Positions 56,438 through 64,000 of a stretch of DNA of 64,000 bases are shown in pieces. The position numbers and the translations under genes were made by a program. Each line of letters starts with the position of its first letter. The first letter of the stretch is position 1. Where the stretch lies: NCBI RefSeq assembly GCF_014076845.1, contig NZ_JACGUT010000084.1:124001-188000 (forward strand), written 5' to 3'. Origin of the DNA: Colwellia sp. MB3u-41. Lineage in GTDB: Bacteria > Pseudomonadota > Gammaproteobacteria > Enterobacterales > Alteromonadaceae. The notes beneath the pieces are model-generated. The model worked only from the letters and a program-made list of their open reading frames with translations, was not told the origin of the DNA and did not search any database.

Positions 56438-56655
56438 TTTTACTGCATTCTTCAATTTACAAATAGAGACCGGCGAATGCTAAGCTAAATCAAACTCTTA
56501 GTCAATAAATAGCGAATGGTCGGTAGGTGTTCAATCAGGTTTTATTATACCAAGGTAGCAATATTTAGTGGCAATAGGACTATTTTAAAATAAAAGCATA
56601 AATAAGAATATTATTGTGCGGTATCCTTTGGAATTACAATTAGAGAGCGTTTTTA

Positions 56656-56796
56656 GCCGCTAACTAGACCAATAAAGATCACCGAGGCGTTAACCAATTA
56701 AATATCTATAAAGGTAATTATAACGGCGGTGATACAAAAATTGAAAAAGTGATGTCGGTTACTTTAGAACGTAGTGATGACTGGTTAGGTTACTAA
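56656..56796 (+). pseudogene. C-terminal remnant, probably of a LivK-type substrate-binding protein
   Basis: A frame with an internal TAG reads TNKDHRGVNQLNIYKGNY then GGDTKIEKVMSVTLERSDDW and ends WLGY-stop. The KDHRGxNQLxIYK pattern resembles the last part of branched-chain amino-acid type binding proteins (LivK-like). It sits right before a LivF remnant, which supports this. No other part is recognisable. Confidence 0.45.
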
Positions 56797-56824
56797 TATT
56801 CATTCGTTTTTATTTATTTTAGCC

Positions 56825-56866
56825 CATAAAGGCAGGGAATAATTAAGAACCTGCCTTTATGAGTTT
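56825..56866 (+). terminator. Terminator after the LivK-like remnant
   Basis: The perfect 12-bp stem cataaaggcagg / cctgcctttatg is followed by agttttt. Confidence 0.75.
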
Positions 56867-56920
56867 TTATGAATTTTTATGCGGTTTTATGCGGTTTTAT
56901 GCAGTTTTATGAAGTATTTA
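56861..56920 (+). repeat. 10-bp tandem repeat
   Basis: About six units of a 10-base motif (gcggttttat and variants) run without gaps up to the start of the LivF remnant. Each contains an ATG in varied frames. It is probably slipped-strand expansion in decaying DNA. Confidence 0.8.
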
Positions 56921-57396
56921 TGTCACAAGCTGCAGCTAAAATAGCAACAGCTAAACCGCTATTTGAAAACCTAAAGTTAGGCGCTTACACCCGCAATGAC
57001 AAAAATATTAATCAAGATATCGAAATGATCTATAACTATCTTAATCGCTTAAAAGAACGTACTGGATTAGCAGGTTATTTTTCAGGAGGCGAGCAACAAA
57101 TGTTAGCGAGAGGGCGAGCATTAATAGCGCGTCCTAAAATGATCTGTTTTGATGAACCTTCCATGGGCTTGTCACCACTTTTAGTGAAAGAAGTGTTCGA
57201 TATTATTGGCAAAATTAATCGTGACCAAGGTATTAGTATGCTGGTGGTTGAGCAAAATTCCAATTACGTGATCAAAGCAGCAGACTATGGCTACATTATG
57301 AAGTCAGGAAAAATAGTGCTTGATGGCACGCAAGGTCAATTGCTAAATAATGAAGATGTAAAACAATTCTACTTAGGCGGTGGTAATGAAAATTAG
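56920..57396 (+). pseudogene. Truncated branched-chain amino-acid ABC ATPase (LivF-like)
   Basis: Only the C-terminal two thirds of a LivF-type ATPase remain. It has ENLKLGAYTRNDKNINQDIE, the ABC signature YFSGGEQQMLARGRALIARP, Walker B MICFDEPSMGLSP and VVEQNSNYVIKAADYGYIM. Walker A and the first ~80 residues are missing, replaced by MSQAAAKIATAKPLF and the repeat tract. It cannot bind ATP normally. The rest of the liv permease genes are absent. Confidence 0.85.
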
Positions 57397-57800
57397 CGAT
57401 TGCAGTGAAAATGCTAAATTTTATACCCTAGGCGTTAATCTTGGTACTTTTTGTAGTATATCTTTGGTAGGCATTGGAAGAAATATTCACCGCAAAGATG
57501 CCACGGAATTAGCGTTAACAGTCGATCTTTTTTTAGTAGCAGACGCGGTACGTTTTGGTTTAATTAATCGTGCAGTACCTACTGATTTTCTATTGGAAGA
57601 AACAGAAAAGCTGGCACAAAAAATTGCTAGTAAATTAGCCATCTGCATAAAATTGGGTAAATAAGCTTTTATCAGCAATTAGAAATGCCAATTGAAACTG
57701 CTTTCGCTCATGCTGGGCCAGCATGGTTGCAGCGATGCTTTTAGAGAAATGTGTTTGTGCTTTTTTTGATAAACGTGAACCACAATGGGGAGATTTCTGA
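57383..57800 (+). pseudogene. Degraded enoyl-CoA hydratase C-terminal fragment
   Basis: The pieces GVNLGTFCSISLVGIGRNI, ADAVRFGLINRAVPTDFLL and TEKLAQKIASKLAICIKLGK form one frame. After a stop and frameshift, YQQLEMPIETAFAHAGPAW and FFDKREPQWGDF-stop follow. All line up in order with the C-terminal half of an enoyl-CoA hydratase/isomerase. The N-terminal half is missing. With the LivF remnant this looks like a lost fatty-acid/branched-chain locus. Confidence 0.75.
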
Positions 57801-58542
57801 AATGCACATGTCAATGCGTGAAGAAATAATATATTTTTATTGAATATTTGTTGCTTGTTTATTGAACAGTCATGATTAATAAGCAGTTTAATCGTATAAA
57901 TATTATCATTTAACTCATCGTGCTTTTAGAGTGTCATTCTCCACTCAATACCGGTTGTATTAATTGATAGAAGTAACCCTTTTTATGCTTATATCAACAA
58001 CGTGGTCCAAGCTAGTTTTAAGCTATTGTCACGACAAAAGTACTTACATATATTTTTAGTGACTTTACTGGTTTTTTCTATATTAGCCTATGAAATTATT
58101 GGTTTTAATTTAAATTAACCTCATTAGAATAATCTCTTGATCTATTTATTTACTCCCTTATATTCTATTAAAATGAGACTATTATTTCTCCGTTATTCTG
58201 GCTGAATTATTTACTTATTAAATAATTGCGACGAATTACTGATGTAACTTGTTATTAATAATGTTGAACAGCTATTTTACAATTTAGTGCAAATAAAGCT
58301 GTACACCAATAATGAATATTATGGTTATGCCTCATATATAAAGCGTCTTATGCTTTATTGGCATGGAACAGTTTTTTTCGTAATAAACTTGAAAAATTAA
58401 TTTTTTCGGGTAAGAATGCTGTGAATTGTTATTTTTGTGTAACGATTCGCCGAATTAATTCGGATTATTTAAAATAAATAAATAAATAAATAAATTTATA
58501 AATAATAATAAATACTAATACATACTGGAGATAAACATAATA
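57801..58542. other. Long AT-rich intergenic region before the Oar-like receptor
   Basis: No gene is seen in 742 bp. Its 3' part holds the receptor's likely control region: the perfect 14-bp palindrome ccgaattaattcgg at 58450-58463 and (aaat)6 at 58472-58495. The 5' part may hold further decayed sequence that I cannot identify. Confidence 0.5.
58450..58495 (+). promoter_or_regulatory. Palindrome plus (AAAT)6 tract upstream of the receptor
   Basis: The 14-bp palindrome is followed, nine bases on, by six perfect AAAT units. They lie 48-93 bases before the receptor start. The palindrome could be an operator, and the tetranucleotide tract can change length by slippage. Confidence 0.5.
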
Positions 58543-61500
58543 ATGAAAAATTCTACTATCAAGCGAAGCTTTAATCGCTCATTAGCTGCTGTTGCAGTAG
58601 GGGCATGTTTAGCGACATCTCCTATGACATTTGCTGCTAGTAATACTGTTGGTTCTATTTACGGTGAAGCAAAAGTTGGCGCTACCATTACATTTAAAAG
58701 TAATGCTACAGGTTTAAGTCGTACATTAACTGCTGATGAAAACGGCAAGTTTAGCTTTAAAAATGTACCTCCAGGACGTTACACGGTTAAAAGTAGTAAC
58801 GGTGGCACTTCAACGGTAATGGTAACTATTGGTACTGGTTCATCTGTTATATTTTCAGGTGACAATACTGAAATAATTCAAGTAAGAGGTTCTGCAATCT
58901 CTGCAATTGATACTAGCTCTGTTGAGTCTTCAGTTGTATTTACTAACGAACAAATTGAATTGCTTCCTGTTGGTCGTAACAGTACAGCAATTGCTTTATT
59001 AACTCCTGGTACAGTGCCAGGTGATGACGATTTCGGTAATTTACCTTCATTTGGTGGTTCATCAGTTGCTGAAAATGGTTATTACATTGATGGTTTTGAT
59101 GTAACTAACATTCGTTCATTCTTAAGTTTTGCAACATTACCGTTTGACGCTATTTCTCAAACAGAAGTTAAAACCGGTGGTTACGGTGCTGAATACGGTC
59201 GTTCTTTAGGCGGTGTTACTAACACAGTAACGAAAAGTGGTACTAACGAATGGAAATTTGCTGCAGCAGCTTATTACACGCCAGACTCTTTAAGAACTGA
59301 TGGTAAAAATACTATCGATTTAGAAGAACCTGATGGCTCATTATTTACGGGCTACAGAGCAGACGATTACAGTGAATCGTTATCTTATAATATCGGTGTT
59401 GGCGGTCCAATTATTGAAGATACGCTATTCATTTATGCCAATCTTGAATTTCAAGATAACAAGCGTGACAGTTACAATCGTACTGAAAGTAATGAACGTA
59501 GCACAACCAATCCAAATGGCCTAATTAAGCTTGATTGGTATATCAACGATGATCATTTAGTTTCTGGTACATATATTCAGAACGAAGAAGATATCGACCG
59601 CGTTTTCTACACTAACGCTGATGACGAATACTACACTGGTAAGCACGGTGAAGAGTCAACTCGATATACCGAAGAAAATGGTGGCGACATCATGATTTTC
59701 AACTACTCAGGTCAAATTACTGACGATTTAAGCGTTAGTCTTATGTATGGTGAGTTGGAAAACAGAAACTCGAATAAGAACCCGCGTAACCCTGACGAAG
59801 CCGCTGCATTATGTCCAAGAGTTTTTGACACTCGAGGTGATAAATCTTGGGGCGCTAGAGAAGTTTTAGGTTGTTGGAACACAGCACAATCTACAATTCT
59901 TGATATAGAACCAAAGTCAGATCGCGACGAACGTACAAGCTATAAAATTGATGTTAGCTACACGTTAGGCGATCACGAGTTCCGTATGGGTTACAACAAT
60001 GAAGAATTTACTTCATATACCCTTGGTTCACAGTACACTGGTGGTGTTTACTACCGTTACTTTGAGTCAAACGCTGCTACAAGTACAAGTATCAACGGTG
60101 TAGAGCAACCAATAGGCACTCAAGCTGTTCGTGTTATTTATAATGATCAAAAATCAGGTAGCTTTAAAGTAGAAAACACAGCTTTCTACATTGAAGACAA
60201 CTGGCAAATCACTGACGACATTTTGTTATACCTTGGTGTTCGTAATGAAACTTTCACTAACTATGCTGCAAATGGCGAAGTGTTTGTTGAAGCTGACGAG
60301 TTAATGGCACCACGCCTTGGTTTTTCTTGGGATGTTGATGGCGATTCAACGAAGAAATTTTACGGTACCTTTGGTCGTTCATACATTCCAATTGCATCAA
60401 ACACTAACATCCGTGCAACTCGTGAAGAAGCCGGTTCTCAGTACTACTACAAATATGACGATATAGATGCTGCTACCGGTGCTCCAATTGGTTTAGGCGA
60501 GAAAATTGGTGGTGGTTACACTGATGATCAAATACCTGATCCTCGTGTAATTGCTGTTTCTGATTTAGATCCTATGTTCCAAGATGAATATATTCTAGGT
60601 TACCAACAAGAAGTTATGGAAAACTGGACTGCTGGCGTTAAGTTGATGTACCGTGAAATTCAAGACGGTATGGATGACATGTGTTCACATGATGGATTCT
60701 ACAACTGGGGTGTTGATCAAGGCTTTGCTATGGCTAATGAAGGCAATGATTGGGAAACTCCAGAAGGTGGCTTCGACGTTCACTCAATGTCAGGTTGTTT
60801 ATTAGTTAACCCAGGTAAAGATCTTAATTTATTCATTGATACTAATGGTGACGGCGACGTAACTGCTCAAACAGTATCAAATGATTACTTTGATATTCCT
60901 GAATATAAACGTACTTACAAAGGTCTTGAACTAACGTTAGAAAGAGCATTTGCTGACGGTTGGTACATGAACGCTTCTTATGTTTACTCTAAGAGTGAAG
61001 GTAACATCGAAGGTTATGTAAACTCTACTTTAGGCCAAGAAGATGCGGGCGCGACTCAAGATTTCGATCACAAACGCTTCCAAGATGGTTCTGATGGTTA
61101 CTTACCTAACGATCGTCGTCATCAGTTTAAAGTTTATGGTGCTTACCAGTTTACTGAAGAGTTAACGGTAACCGCTAATGTTAACCTTATGTCAGGTACA
61201 CCACAAAGTTGTAACGGTTTCTTACCAACAGATGCTAGAAATGGCGAAGCTGCTTTCTTAGTAGGTGATGGTTCTACATCATTCGATAAAGGTAACTTCG
61301 ATCGTTACGGCGCTTCAAGTTTTTACTGTGTAAACGAAACTGGTGAATCTGAGCTATCTAGTCGTGGCGATTACGGCGATACTGATTGGACTTATATGGT
61401 TGATGCTGGTTTAAGCTACATCCCAAATTGGGCAGATGATCAGTTAACGTTAAAAATTGACGTATTTAACATCTTTGATTTTGATGAAGCTACAGAAGTT

Positions 61501-61614
61501 AATCAACAGAAAGATTATTCACGTGGTGGCAGCGAAATCAATCCAAACTTTTTAGCGCCTACAAGCTTCCAAGCACCTCGTAGTGTAAGGTTTACAGCTC
61601 GCTACAAGTTTTAA
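58543..61614 (+). CDS. Oar-like TonB-dependent receptor with regulatory N-terminal domain
   Basis: The 1023 residues begin with a signal peptide (about 1-31, ending TFAAS). A carboxypeptidase-regulatory-like beta domain comes next (about 35-100, with GKFSFKNVPPGRYTVKSS), then a plug (about 115-235, with LLPVGRNSTAIALLTPG and TGGYGAEYGRSLGGVTN). A large barrel follows, ending VRFTARYKF. It resembles the Oar/OmpA-related receptors widespread in marine Alteromonadales, thought to import peptides or other large molecules, or to help protein export. The substrate is unknown. ggaga lies upstream of the ATG. Confidence 0.93.
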   Translation: MKNSTIKRSFNRSLAAVAVGACLATSPMTFAASNTVGSIYGEAKVGATITFKSNATGLSRTLTADENGKFSFKNVPPGRYTVKSSNGGTSTVMVTIGTGSSVIFSGDNTEIIQVRGSAISAIDTSSVESSVVFTNEQIELLPVGRNSTAIALLTPGTVPGDDDFGNLPSFGGSSVAENGYYIDGFDVTNIRSFLSFATLPFDAISQTEVKTGGYGAEYGRSLGGVTNTVTKSGTNEWKFAAAAYYTPDSLRTDGKNTIDLEEPDGSLFTGYRADDYSESLSYNIGVGGPIIEDTLFIYANLEFQDNKRDSYNRTESNERSTTNPNGLIKLDWYINDDHLVSGTYIQNEEDIDRVFYTNADDEYYTGKHGEESTRYTEENGGDIMIFNYSGQITDDLSVSLMYGELENRNSNKNPRNPDEAAALCPRVFDTRGDKSWGAREVLGCWNTAQSTILDIEPKSDRDERTSYKIDVSYTLGDHEFRMGYNNEEFTSYTLGSQYTGGVYYRYFESNAATSTSINGVEQPIGTQAVRVIYNDQKSGSFKVENTAFYIEDNWQITDDILLYLGVRNETFTNYAANGEVFVEADELMAPRLGFSWDVDGDSTKKFYGTFGRSYIPIASNTNIRATREEAGSQYYYKYDDIDAATGAPIGLGEKIGGGYTDDQIPDPRVIAVSDLDPMFQDEYILGYQQEVMENWTAGVKLMYREIQDGMDDMCSHDGFYNWGVDQGFAMANEGNDWETPEGGFDVHSMSGCLLVNPGKDLNLFIDTNGDGDVTAQTVSNDYFDIPEYKRTYKGLELTLERAFADGWYMNASYVYSKSEGNIEGYVNSTLGQEDAGATQDFDHKRFQDGSDGYLPNDRRHQFKVYGAYQFTEELTVTANVNLMSGTPQSCNGFLPTDARNGEAAFLVGDGSTSFDKGNFDRYGASSFYCVNETGESELSSRGDYGDTDWTYMVDAGLSYIPNWADDQLTLKIDVFNIFDFDEATEVNQQKDYSRGGSEINPNFLAPTSFQAPRSVRFTARYKF

Positions 61615-61674
61615 TCGTTATTAACTCATCTGTAACACTTATGGTGTAACAGTAAAAGTTAACTAACATGTGCA

Positions 61675-61716
61675 AACGGCCTTGATTCAATGAAAATTGA
61701 TTCAAGGCCGTTTTTT
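61675..61716 (+). terminator. Terminator after the Oar-like receptor
   Basis: A 16-bp stem with one mismatch (aacggccttgattcaa / ttgattcaaggccgtt) is followed by six T. Confidence 0.93.
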
Positions 61717-61819
61717 ATGGGCTAATATATTTTATTGCGCTCTAGTTTCCACCGGGTTCACTTTAACGGCCACTTAACCGGTAAAGTATGTATAGATGAA
61801 AATATAAGAGGAATGGGCG

Positions 61820-62431
61820 GTGCATCAACACACTTTATATTTATTACGCCATGGCGAAATTGCTACTCCAGGTATTTTAGCTGGTAAAACTGACATGGCA
61901 CTTTCTGAAAATGGCTTACAACAGCTATGGAAATCGAGCCAGCAATTACCTGAAATATCTTACTGTATAAGTTCGCCGCTGCAACGTTGCAGAATTTTTG
62001 CCGAAGGGTACTCATTAAAAAATAATATTCACCTTCAACTAGATAGTCAGCTTAAAGAAATGGATTTTGGTGATTGGGATGGAAAAAAATATGAAGATTT
62101 ATGGAAAATAAAGCCAATGGGTAAACAACCTTCCATCGGTGATTTTTGGCAAGACCCTTGGAAAAATAATCCGCCTAATGGCGAAGCAATGATTGATTTT
62201 GTTCAACGCGTTGATGCTTGGTGGCAACAATGGTTAGTCACTGCGCCACATGGAAATACTCTAGTTGTCGCACACGGCGGTGTTATTAAACACCTTATTG
62301 CACGAATACTGAAACTGCCTATTCCTGGAACAACTCACATGAGTCATATTGATATTCCATATGCGGGCTTAGTGAAAGTTGAGGTTTATACCGATGAACA
62401 AGGTAGAGCTTGGCCAAGAATTGTTTGGTAA
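61820..62431 (+). CDS. cobC: Histidine phosphatase, probable alpha-ribazole phosphatase CobC
   Basis: This 203-residue histidine phosphatase has LLRHGEIATPG (catalytic His in RHG), SSPLQRCRIFAEGY, LKEMDFGDWDGKKYEDLW and VVAHGGVIKHLIARIL. This layout fits the CobC/PhpB branch, which removes phosphate from alpha-ribazole phosphate in cobalamin assembly. The neighbouring B12 riboswitch and transporter support the call, though the general phosphatase family is broad. It starts with GTG after aagaggaatgggcg. Confidence 0.83.
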   Translation: MHQHTLYLLRHGEIATPGILAGKTDMALSENGLQQLWKSSQQLPEISYCISSPLQRCRIFAEGYSLKNNIHLQLDSQLKEMDFGDWDGKKYEDLWKIKPMGKQPSIGDFWQDPWKNNPPNGEAMIDFVQRVDAWWQQWLVTAPHGNTLVVAHGGVIKHLIARILKLPIPGTTHMSHIDIPYAGLVKVEVYTDEQGRAWPRIVW

Positions 62432-62535
62432 AAATGTTGACCGTTCGTCTATAATATCAGCTTTAATAGCAATTAAACCTTGCTATTTTTAGCTAGCTGA
62501 CCATAATCGCGTGATAAAATTAAATAACTCATTTT

Positions 62536-62632
62536 TAATGTGGGAATGTGGTAAAAATCCACAACTGTACCCGCAACTGTAAAAGCCTTTTAGTGTTTGT
62601 TAAACACCATAAAGCTTGAGTCAGGATACCCA
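62536..62632 (+). ncRNA. Cobalamin riboswitch
   Basis: The conserved core runs gggaatgtggtaaaaatcc, acaactgtacccgcaactgt. The B12 box region agcttgagtcaggatacc (62613-62630) follows. It lies upstream of a B12-type ABC transporter and should shut that operon off when adenosylcobalamin is bound. Confidence 0.9.
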
Positions 62633-62679
62633 TTAATTAAGAGTCACAAGTCTATCTAAAGGGTAGGCATAACCAACAA

Positions 62680-62731
62680 AGTCGAGCGGGTTTACTCGAA
62701 CATTGTATGCTCGACTCTTGTCTTCTTTTCA
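62680..62731 (+). terminator. Probable riboswitch-controlled terminator
   Basis: The arms agtcgagc and gctcgact flank a 21-base loop, and tcttgtcttcttttc follows. It sits between the riboswitch and the ATPase gene. Confidence 0.6.
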
Positions 62732-62749
62732 AAGACTAAGAGATTGATT

Positions 62750-63664
62750 GTGCTCTGTTTGTCTGCTCCCAAAGTGCAAATGACGTGGAGTAGCAATTTT
62801 TTGAATAGTAGCAACGAGCAATTCTCATCAATACCTCCAGTTAACACTGAATTACTTTCTGTGCAGCATGTTTATTGGCATGCCGACGGCCAGTTAATCT
62901 TAGATGATATTTCTTTTGCTATAAATAAAGGCAGCTTTACCGGTATTCTTGGTCCCAATGGTGCGGGGAAATCAAGTCTGCTTCGTTGCTTATATCGCTA
63001 CATAAAACCTGATTCAGGTTCGGTTAAATTTAAGCAACAAGATATTTGGCAACAATACGACGCTTATCAATATGCACAAGATATTGCTGTGGTCTTACAA
63101 GAAACTCCTACCCATTTTAATTTAACCGTGCACGACATTGTTGCGTTGGGTTTACTGCCACATAAAGGTTTATTTACCCGCGAACAACCTAGCGATAAAC
63201 AAAAGATAGACTGTGCTATTAAGCAAGTGGGTTTAGTCGCTAAAACCTTACAAAGTTTTGAACATTTATCTGGTGGCGAGAAGCAACGTGCACTCATTGC
63301 TCGCGCGATTGTGCAATCGCCAAGCTTGCTAATCATGGACGAACCAACCAGTCATCTTGATGTTCGTTATCAAATACAGGTTATAGAGTTAGCAAAATCA
63401 TTAGGTATAACTGTTATTGCCACTTTTCATGACTTAAATCTTGCGAGTGCGATGTGCGACCAACTTATTATATTAGACAAAGGTAAACTTGTTGAGCAAG
63501 GAACGCCACAAGAGGTGATCACCTCTGAGATGTTATCAAATGTTTTTGGTGTTTGCGCGCAAGTTTCAACACATACACAACACAAGGTTCCCCATATTTC
63601 TTATTTTTACGGCTACGACATTCAAGATATAACAGCACAGAGCAGTGAGTTAACGCATGATTAA
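62750..63664 (+). CDS. btuD: ABC transporter ATP-binding protein, cobalamin (BtuD-like)
   Basis: The 304 residues include Walker A (GPNGAGKSS, about 74-82), the signature HLSGGEKQRALIARAI, Walker B (LLIMDEPTSHLD) and the H-loop TFHDLNLA. It is of the FecE/BtuD class that serves FecCD-type permeases. The cobalamin riboswitch points to vitamin B12. The start is uncertain: GTG at 62750 has aagaga six bases before, while the TTG at 62744 and the ATG at 62780 are alternatives. Confidence 0.88.
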   Translation: MLCLSAPKVQMTWSSNFLNSSNEQFSSIPPVNTELLSVQHVYWHADGQLILDDISFAINKGSFTGILGPNGAGKSSLLRCLYRYIKPDSGSVKFKQQDIWQQYDAYQYAQDIAVVLQETPTHFNLTVHDIVALGLLPHKGLFTREQPSDKQKIDCAIKQVGLVAKTLQSFEHLSGGEKQRALIARAIVQSPSLLIMDEPTSHLDVRYQIQVIELAKSLGITVIATFHDLNLASAMCDQLIILDKGKLVEQGTPQEVITSEMLSNVFGVCAQVSTHTQHKVPHISYFYGYDIQDITAQSSELTHD

Positions 63665-64000
63665 AATGAATCATTCGTTGATTATTTTCCTTACCTTAAG
63701 TTTTGGCATTATCAGCTTTATTGCGTCGTTATCTTTAGGCGCAGCAGATATTAGTTTTAGTGATGTAACTTCAAGCTTATTAGCGAGCTTCTCAACAGAT
63801 AAAGACGCACGAGACATCTTGTTTTTTGAACGTATTATTTGGGAATTACGTATGCCTAGGGCGATTTTGGCTTTTTTAGCGGGCAGTGGTTTGGCGGTAT
63901 CGGGGCTTATTTTACAAACGGTAACGCGAAATCCTTTAGCTGATCCTTATCTTTTTGGTATTTCCTCTGGGGCTTCTTTAGGTGTAGTGATTTCGATTGT
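63657..64000 (+). CDS. btuC: FecCD-family permease, cobalamin (BtuC-like), cut by the window edge
   Basis: The frame opens at an ATG overlapping the btuD stop by eight bases and is still open at the window end (114 codons). It has an N-terminal membrane helix, then the FecCD signatures RMPRAILAFLAGSGLAVSG and QTVTRNPLADPYLFGISSG. With the ATPase it forms the inner-membrane B12 importer. The assignment to B12 rests on the riboswitch upstream. Confidence 0.88.
   Translation, partial: MIKMNHSLIIFLTLSFGIISFIASLSLGAADISFSDVTSSLLASFSTDKDARDILFFERIIWELRMPRAILAFLAGSGLAVSGLILQTVTRNPLADPYLFGISSGASLGVVISI

Noticed and set aside
56861-56919. N-terminal extension of the LivF fragment through the 10-bp repeats.
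   Set aside because: The encoded residues are repeat translation (Phe/Tyr/Met-rich) and unlike the family; Walker A is absent anyway.
1-64000. tRNA, rRNA, prophage or insertion sequence.
   Set aside because: No cloverleaf, rRNA core, integrase, transposase or phage structural gene was recognised on reading; a tRNAscan or ISfinder run could still find something missed.

Overview
The window is a low-GC, gene-dense bacterial chromosome segment. Gene content points to a marine gammaproteobacterium of the order Alteromonadales, most likely Colwelliaceae (Colwellia or Thalassotalea type). This placement is inferred from protein families and neighbourhoods, not from a search. Supporting signs are the sodium-driven flagellar stator PomAB, several Na+-coupled transporters (AGCS, NSS, NhaC types), an Oar-like TonB receptor, and the corB-ypjD-ffh-rpsP-rimM-trmD-rplS neighbourhood. 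No rRNA, tRNA, phage, IS element or CRISPR array was recognised.

Layout. 0.2-7.3 kb: an Lrp regulator divergent from an AGCS symporter, two unknown exported proteins, a small membrane protein, a decayed ornithine cyclodeaminase gene, a sensor histidine kinase and a small secreted protein. 7.5-14.2 kb: both glyoxylate-shunt enzymes, malate synthase G and isocitrate lyase, flanking a LysR-LrgA-LrgB operon. 14.5-19.2 kb: a five-gene operon (exported alpha/beta hydrolase, two-gene ABC exporter, sigma factor, membrane partner). 19.5-24.5 kb: glyA, then nrdR-ribD-ribE-ribBA. 24.6-30 kb: a TonB receptor and the xseB-ispA-dxs isoprenoid operon. 30.4-33.8 kb: pomAB and thiI. 33.8-42.6 kb: panE with a VanZ-like gene, yajQ, an NSS transporter, a pseudouridine synthase with an NhaC antiporter, gshA, a 148-bp tandem repeat array, and a lytic transglycosylase-like lipoprotein. 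43.2-50.6 kb: corB, ypjD and a metal-type permease divergent from ffh, then the rpsP-rimM-trmD-rplS operon. 51-56.5 kb: a haem-binding DUF3365 protein and a heavy-metal RND pump with its adaptor and a His/Cys-rich small protein. 56.6-57.8 kb: a graveyard of LivK, LivF and enoyl-CoA hydratase remnants. 58.5-64 kb: an Oar-like TonB receptor, cobC, a cobalamin riboswitch, and B12-type ABC transporter genes (the permease is cut by the window edge).

The least explained element is the 148-bp repeat array downstream of gshA (41.50-41.90 kb). On the minus strand each copy ends in a hairpin followed by nine U. Two near-identical copies differ at only six positions, and two of those six are the two partners of one base pair in the hairpin (U-A to C-G). 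This fits a tandem family of small RNAs. Other points of interest are a DnaA-box cluster far from any recognisable origin, a perfect 10-bp inverted repeat in the aceA leader, a duplicated ffh 3' end, four decaying genes or loci, and a (AAAT)6 tract with a 14-bp palindrome before the Oar-like receptor.
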